Below are positions 1 through 6,789 of a stretch of DNA of 11,375 nt, one piece after another. Source of the DNA: Armatimonadota bacterium (lineage in GTDB: Bacteria; Armatimonadota; JAAZEB01); the NCBI GenBank assembly GCA_012841485.1, contig DUUU01000032.1, positions 1 to 11,375 of the forward strand, written 5' to 3'. Under the pieces are notes generated by a model. The model did not search any database and was not told where the DNA came from. It saw nothing but the letters and a program-made list of their open reading frames with translations. A program made the translations under genes and the position numbers. Position 1 is the first letter of the stretch; every line of letters starts with the position of its first letter.

Positions 1-143
1 ATGGGGAGGCGCGCCCGCTCGTCTCTGCCGGGCCTATGGCACCGGCCCGAGAAGCCCGGAGGAAATAGGGCGAACACCAAGGGTTCACCCCTGCCGAACG
101 TTCGTCTGACTATCGCGTTACCCGCGACCGCCGCGCTGTCGCT

Positions 144-194
144 CCCCTTCCCTGGGGCTGGTGTGGGGCTGGAGGGTAGGGAAGGGGCCGGGGG
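144..194 (+). repeat. G-quadruplex-prone tract overlapping an inverted repeat
   Basis: Six runs of three or more G occur on the plus strand at 154-157, 165-168, 174-176, 179-181, 184-187 and 190-194. The intervening spacers are 7, 5, 2, 2 and 2 bases, which satisfies the usual G-quadruplex pattern. A perfect 10-bp inverted repeat (144-153 with 178-187, 24-base loop) uses two of these G runs, so the hairpin and the quadruplex would compete. That the structure forms is inference. Confidence 0.55.
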
Positions 195-216
195 TTAGGC
201 GAGTTGCCAGCGTGGG

Positions 217-240
217 GGCGGGGCCGGTAACGACCCCGCC
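217..240 (-). terminator. Hairpin just past the oxidoreductase stop codon
   Basis: A perfect 7-bp GC stem (217-223 with 234-240) with a 10-base loop begins seven bases downstream of the TAA stop of the minus-strand oxidoreductase. No T tract follows in the direction of transcription, so it is at best a U-less terminator or an mRNA 3'-end stabiliser. Its position is the main argument for it. Confidence 0.35.
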
Positions 241-247
241 TGCCTGA

Positions 248-2179
248 TTACACCGAAAGCGCGGCGAGGGCTCCCTCGGCGATCGCTTCCGTCACCTGGC
301 GTGGCTTGACGGCGTCGCCCGCGCTGATCACGTGGCCGATGACGCCCTGGAGCTCGCGAACTAGTTCGTCGTTGGCGCGCGAGCCGAGACAGATGACCAC
401 CGTATCTGCCGGGAGTTCATGCGTGCCCTGCGCATCCTCGACGGTCACCGAGCCGGCTTTCATCTCCGTGATCTTCGTCCTCACCCGGAACTCGACGCCA
501 CGTTTTCTCAGGCGCTCCAGCAGCAGCTCCCGGTCGGCGCGCGGCGCATCCACGGCGATATGATCCAGCATCTCGACGATGATCACGGGGTGTCCGCGCT
601 CTGCGAGGTATTCGGCCGTCTGCGCCCCGGCGCAACCGCCGCCGGCCACGACCACGCTGCCCTTTGCCGTGCTCTTTCCCTCCAACAGGTCGCGGGCGAT
701 GACAACGTTGGCGAGCTGCACCCCGGGGAAGTCGGGGGTGACCGCGGAGGAGCCGGTGGCGAGGATCACGACGTCCGGTTTCTCCTGGCGCACGACGTCG
801 GCCGTCACCTTCGTATTCAGACGAACATCGATGCCCAGGCGGACCATCTCATCGATGAGGTAGTTGTCGAGCTCGGCCCATCCCGGTCGGAAGGGCGCCG
901 CGGTGGCGGCGATGAGCTGCCCTCCCACGTGATCCTCTTGCTCGAACAGCACGACGGAATGGCCGCGCTCGGCCGCGACTTTCGCGGCCTCCATGCCGGC
1001 CGGGCCGCCGCCTGCGATCAGAACGCGCTTTTTCGTAGCAGGCGCCGGCTTGGCGAATTCCAGCTCGCGCGCGGTGACCGGATTGACGGTACACCAGACG
1101 TCCTGCTGGAGGAAGAGGCGCGAGATGCATCCCTGGTTGCAGGCGATGCAGGGGTTGATCTCCTTGAGCCGGCCCTCCCGCGCCTTGTTCGGCCACTCCG
1201 GGTCGGCGAGGAGCGAGCGCCCGATGGCCACGAAGTCGGCCTTGCCGTCGCGGATGAGCCCATCGCCCATTTCAGGAGAGCGCAGCTTCCCCACGGCGAT
1301 CACCGGAATGCCGACCGCCTCCTTCACGCCTTGCGCATAGGGAATCAGCGGGCCATCGGGGATCGCCATCGGCTGGATCATCAGGCCACTGTCGTACGAA
1401 TCGTAGCCCCCCGCTGAGATATGTAGCGCATCCACTCCCAGCTCCTCCAGGCGCCGGGCGATGGCGATGGTGTCCTCCATCTTCAGGCCGTTTGGCAAGA
1501 GCTCGTCCGCCGAGAGGCGCATGAGGATCGGGAAGTCGGCTCCGACGGCGTTGCGTGTGGCCTGCACCACCTCCTCCACGAAGCGCATCCGTTTCTCGCG
1601 AGAGCCGCCGTAGGCATCGTCACGCGTGTTGGTGAGCGGCGAGAGAAACTGCATCAGCAGGTAGCCGTGGGCGCCGTGGAGCTCGATGAAGTCGAAGCCG
1701 GCCTCTTTTGCCCGGCGCGCCCCCTGCCCAAAGGCGTCCACGATTGCCTGGATCTCCTCCACGCTGAGGGCGCGCGGCTCCTCGCCGATGGTAGGGCAGG
1801 TGACCGCCGAGGGGGCGACTGGCTGCATTCCGCTTACCGCGGAGGAGGTCTGCCGGCCGGCATGGAAGAGCTGGGGGCCGATCAGCACCCCCTGGGCATG
1901 CGCGAGCTGTGCCACCTCCGCCAATCCGGGGATCAGGTCATCCGAGTAGATGCCGATCTGATTGGCAAAGCCTTTCCCTTCGGGAGTGACATTGGTCGCT
2001 TCCAAGATCATCGTGCCCACGCCACCGCGGGCGATACGCTCCATGTGCGCGAGGAACCTCGGGGTGACTCGGCCTTCGCTATCCGCGTAGTTGCGCACCA
2101 TCGGTGCCATCACCAACCGGTTCTTTGCCTCGCGCGAGCCGATGCGGCCCGGCGAGAATAGGGCTGAGTAAGCTGCCAT
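248..2179 (-). CDS. NADH:flavin oxidoreductase / 2,4-dienoyl-CoA reductase family (OYE-like, FMN/4Fe-4S/FAD)
   Basis: This is a complete 643-residue three-domain flavoenzyme. Residues 1 to about 340 form the FMN-binding old yellow enzyme TIM barrel, with HGAHGYL at 168-174 and the LSPLTNTRDDAYGG signature at 179-192. Tyr173 and His253 are the likely counterparts of the catalytic Tyr/His pair in E. coli FadH. Cys344, Cys347, Cys351 and Cys363 have the C-x2-C-x3-C-x11-C spacing that holds the 4Fe-4S cluster in this family. An FAD-binding Rossmann motif (GGGPAG) lies at 390-395 and a second, NAD(P)H-binding one (GGGCAG) at 513-518. The length is close to FadH (about 670). Such enzymes pass electrons from NAD(P)H through FAD and Fe-S to FMN to reduce an activated C=C bond. 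The substrate could be dienoyl-CoA, an enoate or another unsaturated compound; sequence alone does not decide. The start at 2179 is chosen over an in-frame upstream ATG (2275) because AGGAGG precedes it and the barrel homology begins there. It appears monocistronic and is divergent from the methyltransferase. Confidence 0.93.
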   Translation of the reverse strand: MAAYSALFSPGRIGSREAKNRLVMAPMVRNYADSEGRVTPRFLAHMERIARGGVGTMILEATNVTPEGKGFANQIGIYSDDLIPGLAEVAQLAHAQGVLIGPQLFHAGRQTSSAVSGMQPVAPSAVTCPTIGEEPRALSVEEIQAIVDAFGQGARRAKEAGFDFIELHGAHGYLLMQFLSPLTNTRDDAYGGSREKRMRFVEEVVQATRNAVGADFPILMRLSADELLPNGLKMEDTIAIARRLEELGVDALHISAGGYDSYDSGLMIQPMAIPDGPLIPYAQGVKEAVGIPVIAVGKLRSPEMGDGLIRDGKADFVAIGRSLLADPEWPNKAREGRLKEINPCIACNQGCISRLFLQQDVWCTVNPVTARELEFAKPAPATKKRVLIAGGGPAGMEAAKVAAERGHSVVLFEQEDHVGGQLIAATAAPFRPGWAELDNYLIDEMVRLGIDVRLNTKVTADVVRQEKPDVVILATGSSAVTPDFPGVQLANVVIARDLLEGKSTAKGSVVVAGGGCAGAQTAEYLAERGHPVIIVEMLDHIAVDAPRADRELLLERLRKRGVEFRVRTKITEMKAGSVTVEDAQGTHELPADTVVICLGSRANDELVRELQGVIGHVISAGDAVKPRQVTEAIAEGALAALSV

Positions 2180-2451
2180 CTTTCCTCCTGGTGCCAATGG
2201 GCCGCGCGGGCGGGGAACGGCCCAGTGATGGGGGCGCCGCGTGTGGGAGAGCACGGTGGTGGCCTCCCAGATCAAGACTCCCCCTTTTTTCCTTATTGCC
2301 CGTAGAGCCAGCGCCTAACCCTCGGAGGAGCGATAACACCGCGCGGGACCACGGATTCGCTGACAAAGGGGCGATTCTGAAGGGAACCGCTGGGGGGAGC
2401 CGAATACCACGGGTGCGGCTTCCGCCTCGCCAATGAGGTCCGGCATGCGGA
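2180..2451. other. Divergent intergenic region
   Basis: The two divergent genes must share their promoters here, but I find no convincing -35/-10 pair on either strand. Visible items are a 6-bp hairpin (2244-2249 with 2264-2269) and an unbroken pyrimidine run on the plus strand around 2278-2294 that includes T6 at 2285-2290. Open frames across this stretch are extensions or shadows of the flanking genes. Confidence 0.5.
2184..2189 (-). promoter_or_regulatory. Ribosome binding site of the oxidoreductase
   Basis: A perfect AGGAGG on the minus strand lies four bases before the ATG at 2179. It fixes the start there and excludes the 32-residue upstream extension, which has no homology. Confidence 0.8.
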
Positions 2452-3180
2452 ATGCGTCTCCGCAGGAGCCAGGGTGGGGGGCCGATGGATGGAGAGGAAA
2501 GGGGATTGGCGCAAGAGGAGAGGCGGTCGGTGGATGAGTATCAGCCCGTGGCCGCTCTGCTGCCGTTGCTCGATTGGGTGCTGGAGTGGTACCTGCGGGG
2601 AGTCCGGCGCGAGCTGGTGCGCCTGCTCGCCACGCGGGGCACCCGCGCGGCACTCGACGTCGGCTGTGGCACGGGCGCACTCTCGCGGCTCCTGGCCGAT
2701 GCCGGGATCACAACCGTCTGCATGGACCCCTCGCGGACGATGCTCTCTATGGCCGAGCGCCGCGCGGGGGTGCCACCGCGGTTCTGCGTCCTCGCCGGCA
2801 GCGCCGAGCGCATCCCGTTTGGGCGTGAGTTCAACGCGGTTATCTTTAGTCTGGTCTTGCACGAGCTAGACGCGGAGCAGCGCGAGCTGGCGTGGCGGGA
2901 AGCGCACCGCGTCTTACGGCCGGGCGGGGTGGTGGTCGTGGTGGAGTTTACCCGTCCCGAGCGCGGAGGTGGCGCTGCTTGGCTGGGTGGGGCGCTCCTC
3001 CGCTTCGTCGAGCGGCAGGCGGGGCGAATCCATCCGCCGCACTACACGGGCTACCGGCATCTGATGGCGGGCGGCGGCTTTGCGGCATGGCTGCGCGCCC
3101 ACGACGCCCGCGTGCTGGAGGAGCGCCGCTACTTCTGGGGCAACATCGGGCTTTTCGCGGTGGCCGCCCGCCCGGACTGA
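2452..3180 (+). CDS. Class I SAM-dependent methyltransferase (UbiE/Methyltransf_11 type)
   Basis: This 242-residue protein has a Rossmann-fold methyltransferase core. Motif I is LDVGCGTG (69-75 region), the SAM-ribose acidic residue is probably Asp92 in VCMDPS at the end of strand 2, FSLVLHEL (132-139) is the motif II region, and RVLRPGG (153-159) precedes the strand carrying VVVEF. This order matches the UbiE/COQ5-like Methyltransf_11 family. The C-terminal part (HYTGYRHLMAGGGF, 197-210, then a final beta strand) resembles UbiE-like enzymes that methylate small molecules or quinone precursors, but the substrate cannot be read from the sequence. No transmembrane segment or signal peptide is seen, so it is probably cytoplasmic. 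The start is uncertain: an in-frame ATG at 2485 would give 231 residues, and neither has a clear ribosome binding site (only GAGG thirteen bases before 2452). The gene ends 44 bases from the converging hydrolase stop codon. Confidence 0.88.
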   Translation: MRLRRSQGGGPMDGEERGLAQEERRSVDEYQPVAALLPLLDWVLEWYLRGVRRELVRLLATRGTRAALDVGCGTGALSRLLADAGITTVCMDPSRTMLSMAERRAGVPPRFCVLAGSAERIPFGREFNAVIFSLVLHELDAEQRELAWREAHRVLRPGGVVVVVEFTRPERGGGAAWLGGALLRFVERQAGRIHPPHYTGYRHLMAGGGFAAWLRAHDARVLEERRYFWGNIGLFAVAARPD

Positions 3181-3202
3181 ACCGGCATCCCCGGCGGGGT
3201 TC
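3179..3202. terminator. Weak dyad between converging genes
   Basis: The 44-base gap between the methyltransferase and the hydrolase holds a 5-bp outer repeat (GAACC 3179-3183 with GGTTC 3198-3202) and an alternative CCCC/GGGG mini-hairpin (3189-3192 with 3196-3199). Position between two converging stop codons suggests a bidirectional terminator, but the stems are short and there is no clear T tract. Confidence 0.25.
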
Positions 3203-3224
3203 TATACCCGCGCGAACCTGTTGA

Positions 3225-4028
3225 CTAACCCGGGGCCAGCACCTGGCCCGGCAGGGTGTGGCCGGTCGAGCTCTTCACCCCAGAGAGGGCGTGGCGCAGC
3301 TTCTCGGAAGCCTCTCCCATCAGGGGCACGCCATGATAGGGGATTGCCACATCAAAGGAGAGGGTCTCCACGAGTGTGCGCAGCGTCTCGATGGCATTGC
3401 CGGCGTCCTGGGTGAAGACCGGTAGCGGGATGTGGATCTCGCGACCGTTGTGATAGAAGAGGTCGGTGGCGAAGAGCACCGAACGCTGTGGCGCGAAGAG
3501 CGCGATATGCCCTGGGCTGTGCCCGGTATCATGGAGCACCTGCAGCCCGCCGAGGATGGGCAGCATGTCGCCGCCCTGGAGCTCCTCGATCACCTTCACT
3601 GCCGGCGGAGTGAAACTGGCCATCCACTGGCGCATCAACTGGTACTGGGCGTCGTCGATATCGATCCCGAGGGCGCGCAAACCCTCTGGGGTGACGGGCC
3701 GCGCCGGCTCGGGCACGCGCCGCTCCAGGATGGAGACCTCCGCATAGTGCGCGGCCACCACCGCGCCGCTCTCCTGCGCCAGACGGGAGAGGCCTCCCGT
3801 GTGATCGCTGTGGTGGTGCGTTACGATGATCCGTTCGACGTCGTTCAGCGAGAAGCCGAGAGCCTCGATATAGGCCCGAATCGGGCGCTCGCTCCCCACG
3901 GGCCCGGCATCGATCAGCGTCAACGCCCCATCCTCTACCAGCAGCAGGGGATGGACTCGCAGCTCAGCGCCCGCCAGGTCGATGGCGACTCCATCAATGG
4001 CATGTATTCCGGGTAGCAGCTCCGCCAT
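3225..4028 (-). CDS. Metallo-beta-lactamase-fold hydrolase
   Basis: This 267-residue protein carries a complete di-metal MBL-fold site. The HxHxDH motif is His71-x-His73-x-Asp75-His76 (in THHHSDHTGG). The third metal histidine is His170 in DTGHSPGH, the bridging aspartate is Asp189 in ATDLF, and the last histidine is His232 in PYHG. The length and single-domain build match the glyoxalase II/lactonase-like branch of the superfamily, which hydrolyses thioesters, lactones or related esters. The true substrate is unknown, and nothing suggests a real beta-lactamase: there is no signal peptide and the environment is metabolic. GGAGG six bases before the ATG supports the start. It is the last gene of a probable three-gene operon, 58 bases after the transporter. 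An intercistronic GC hairpin in that gap could lower its expression. Confidence 0.92.
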   Translation of the reverse strand: MAELLPGIHAIDGVAIDLAGAELRVHPLLLVEDGALTLIDAGPVGSERPIRAYIEALGFSLNDVERIIVTHHHSDHTGGLSRLAQESGAVVAAHYAEVSILERRVPEPARPVTPEGLRALGIDIDDAQYQLMRQWMASFTPPAVKVIEELQGGDMLPILGGLQVLHDTGHSPGHIALFAPQRSVLFATDLFYHNGREIHIPLPVFTQDAGNAIETLRTLVETLSFDVAIPYHGVPLMGEASEKLRHALSGVKSSTGHTLPGQVLAPG

Positions 4029-4052
4029 TCTCCACCTCCGCGTTCCATCTTC

Positions 4053-4068
4053 CCCGGCCGGCGCCGGG
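4053..4068 (-). repeat. Intercistronic GC hairpin
   Basis: A 6-bp stem (4053-4058 with 4063-4068) closes a four-base loop; a perfect 10-bp palindrome (4058-4067) offers an alternative fold. It lies between the transporter stop and the hydrolase ribosome binding site. It has no T tract, so partial termination or mRNA-end protection are only possibilities. Confidence 0.3.
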
Positions 4069-4086
4069 CGAAACGGACTTCAGGTG

Positions 4087-5286
4087 CTATGGCCGCGGGG
4101 TGCGTGCTTTTTGCAGCACGAGTTGCAGCGCCATGGCGAGGAGGGCGATGGCGGCTGCCAGGAGATAGGGGGAGCGCAGCCCGGCGTGTTGTGCCAGCGT
4201 GCCACCGAGAATCGGCCCGAGAACAGAGCCGCTTCCGAGGATCGCCTCGTGCATGGCGCCCATCTTGCCGCGGTCGGCGGGGCGGTTCAGGCTGTAGAAA
4301 AGGCTTGCGGTGTAGGTGAGCGCGCACGCCGCGCCAACTACGGCGAAGAGGAGCCCGAAGGCGACCGCGGAGGAGGCGCGCGCAATGCCAAGGAGCGCCA
4401 TGACCATCATCGCCTCGGCTACCAGGAAGGGACCCAGCTGGTATTGCCAGCGGCGCCAGAAGGCGAGCGGGATAAAGGCGACCGCTTGCGCGAGCGAGGT
4501 GATGGCGATCAGCACGCCGATGCTCCCGCCGCTGAAACCCAGGTCGGTCGCCAGCTTGGGAAAGAGCGCCCGAAGACTCACCACGGCGAAGAAGGCGCTG
4601 AAGTTGGCGATCCGCGCCAATGTCAGGTAGTGATCGACGACGTGAGGCGCCACCTTCCCCTCTTCCGGGATGGCTTCCTGGATGGGCGAGGGTGCCTGGC
4701 GCGGAGGCCAGAAAAACAGGAGGGGAAGCGCCGCGAGTGCGACTACGCCCCCTGCCGCGAAGGGGAGCTGGGAACCCGCGTCGGCCAGACGGCCGCTTGC
4801 CATCGCTCCCATCATCATGCCGCTGGTCCAGCCCACGTTGAAGAGAAGAAGCCCGCGGCCGAGCGGGCCGTGCCCATAGGCGTCCGCGATGCTCGCTTCC
4901 AGGGCGGGCCAATAGAGGCCGCCTGCCGTGCCGATGGCCCCCGCCGCCGCGATCAGTGCGGTGAGCGAGTGGGCATGGTAGGCCCCGAGGAAAGCCAGCG
5001 CGTAGGCGAGCGCGCCGATGATTGTCGCCGGGCGCCGGCCCCAGCGGTCGGAGACGCCACCGAACAGCAGGCAGGAGAGAACAAAACAGGCGGGAGAGGC
5101 GCAGCCCAGCACCCCGAGGTGGAGCGGGGTGGCCCCCAGGCGGATTGCCGCCAGTGGGAAGCCCACGAAGCCAAAGGCGACCCCGGCATCCATCAACAGA
5201 GGCAGCGCCAGCGTCCCCAGATCGAGCATGGCGGGATGGCGCCTGCGCTTCAAGTGGCCCACTGGCGCAGCTTCTGTGGTTCGCAC
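4087..5286 (-). CDS. Major facilitator superfamily (MFS) transporter
   Basis: This 399-residue integral membrane protein has the hydrophobic pattern expected for about twelve helices in two halves joined by a central hydrophilic loop (about 195-222). The MFS motif A is present after the second helix as DRWGRR (80-85), within GGVSDRWGRRPATIIG. An arginine/histidine-rich N-terminus (HLKRRRH, 11-17) probably faces the cytoplasm. The protein should be a secondary carrier in the inner membrane; the substrate and the direction of transport (import or drug-like efflux) cannot be inferred. It begins with GTG, supported by AGGAGGGG six bases upstream; an internal ATG at 5229 lacks such a site and would remove the basic N-terminus. 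It lies 27 bases after phosphofructokinase and 58 before the MBL hydrolase, so it is likely co-transcribed with both. Confidence 0.92.
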   Translation of the reverse strand: MRTTEAAPVGHLKRRRHPAMLDLGTLALPLLMDAGVAFGFVGFPLAAIRLGATPLHLGVLGCASPACFVLSCLLFGGVSDRWGRRPATIIGALAYALAFLGAYHAHSLTALIAAAGAIGTAGGLYWPALEASIADAYGHGPLGRGLLLFNVGWTSGMMMGAMASGRLADAGSQLPFAAGGVVALAALPLLFFWPPRQAPSPIQEAIPEEGKVAPHVVDHYLTLARIANFSAFFAVVSLRALFPKLATDLGFSGGSIGVLIAITSLAQAVAFIPLAFWRRWQYQLGPFLVAEAMMVMALLGIARASSAVAFGLLFAVVGAACALTYTASLFYSLNRPADRGKMGAMHEAILGSGSVLGPILGGTLAQHAGLRSPYLLAAAIALLAMALQLVLQKARTPRP

Positions 5287-5292
5287 GCGTGT

Positions 5293-5300
5293 CCCCTCCT
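5293..5300 (-). promoter_or_regulatory. Ribosome binding site fixing a GTG start
   Basis: AGGAGGGG on the minus strand is followed by six bases and then GTG (5286-5284). It is the reason for preferring the GTG over the ATG at 5229, which lacks a comparable site. Confidence 0.75.
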
Positions 5301-5313
5301 GCCGGTGGCGATG

Positions 5314-6399
<1,086 letters not shown>

Positions 6400-6409
6400 G
6401 CGGAACGAA

Positions 6410-6415
6410 CTCCTC
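6410..6415 (-). promoter_or_regulatory. Ribosome binding site of phosphofructokinase
   Basis: GAGGAG on the minus strand lies ten bases before the ATG at 6399. It argues against the 54-residue upstream in-frame extension. Confidence 0.65.
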
Positions 6416-6520
6416 TCAGGGTGTGCTCTTGGATCAACCGATGGGTCGTCCCAGAGGCTGGGATCTAGGCGAATCTGCCCGCATCCTCGCGGTGTTGCGC
6501 GCCCAGGGATGCAATCCGCG

Positions 6521-6559
6521 GCTCTGCTCTCGGTGCTTCTGTGCTGGCAGGAGCAGAGC
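6521..6559. repeat. 9-bp inverted repeat in the phosphofructokinase leader
   Basis: GCTCTGCTC (6521-6529) is exactly mirrored by GAGCAGAGC (6551-6559), with a 21-base spacer. It lies about 120 bases upstream of the phosphofructokinase ATG. It could be an operator or an mRNA leader hairpin; function is not shown. Confidence 0.45.
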
Positions 6560-6605
6560 AACGGAGTAGCGGCCGACGCCCGCCCGGCGGCGCTTCTGCT
6601 GGCAG
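6535..6605. repeat. Imperfect direct repeat pair
   Basis: GCTTCTGTGCTGGCAG (6535-6550) recurs as GCTTCTGCTGGCAG (6592-6605), differing by a two-base deletion, with starts 57 bases apart. The first copy sits in the spacer of the 9-bp inverted repeat. Confidence 0.45.
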
Positions 6606-6779
6606 CTGCACGCCGGAATCGTTCCCCGGCCCGGCAGCCATCTCCTCTTTACCCGGCGTTGCCCGGAGGGCCGTCCGCGCGTTCATCTGCGGTATCGCCG
6701 CCGGCGGGGGGTGGGGGTAGGGGATGGCACGTCCGATGTCGAATCTGTGAGCACCCGCGCGCATCCCGCGTGGCTGGAT

Positions 6780-6783
6780 GGAG
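6780..6783 (+). promoter_or_regulatory. Ribosome binding site favouring the second ATG
   Basis: GGAG six bases before the ATG at 6790 supports that start. The in-frame ATG at 6778 overlaps this site, has no good site of its own, and would add only four residues before the basic n-region of the signal peptide. Confidence 0.5.
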
Positions 6784-6789
6784 TGTCTG

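Larger units (their letters stand above)
1..247. other. Non-coding region with dyads, hairpins and G tracts
   Basis: This stretch lies beyond the 3' end of the minus-strand oxidoreductase and I see no credible gene in it. A plus-strand open frame (1-198) begins at the first base, but its product is low-complexity Gly/Pro/Arg/Ala with no family resemblance and no visible ribosome binding site. What it does hold is a 6-bp hairpin (29-34 with 44-49), GAAC/GTTC half-sites between 72 and 104, a 10-bp inverted repeat (144-153 with 178-187), six G tracts from 154 to 194 and a hairpin next to the stop codon of the minus-strand gene. It could contain the control region of a gene outside the left edge. 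Confidence 0.6.
6400..6789. other. 390-base divergent intergenic region with repeats
   Basis: This region separates phosphofructokinase (leftward) from the secreted hydrolase-like gene (rightward) and should contain both promoters, though no clear sigma-70 pair is visible. It holds a 6-bp stem-loop with a three-base loop (6449-6454 with 6458-6463), a perfect 9-bp inverted repeat (6521-6529 with 6551-6559), an imperfect direct repeat (6535-6550 and 6592-6605) and a G-rich run (6706-6723). Open frames crossing it on either strand look like extensions of flanking genes and match no family I recognise. Confidence 0.55.

Noticed and set aside
1..143. Riboswitch candidate (cobalamin or TPP type) near the left edge.
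   Set aside because: The conserved core elements of these riboswitches were not found on either strand.
1..198. Plus-strand 65-residue open frame starting at the first base.
   Set aside because: Composition is Gly/Pro/Arg/Ala-rich, there is no homology or ribosome binding site visible, and it runs through the G tracts and inverted repeat.
419..1417. Long plus-strand open frame (332 residues) opposite the oxidoreductase.
   Set aside because: Antisense shadow in a high-GC gene; the minus-strand frame carries full FMN, 4Fe-4S and FAD motifs.
2285..2290. T6 tract as a possible intrinsic terminator on the plus strand.
   Set aside because: The nearest hairpin (2244-2269) ends 15 bases before it, and no plus-strand gene ends here.
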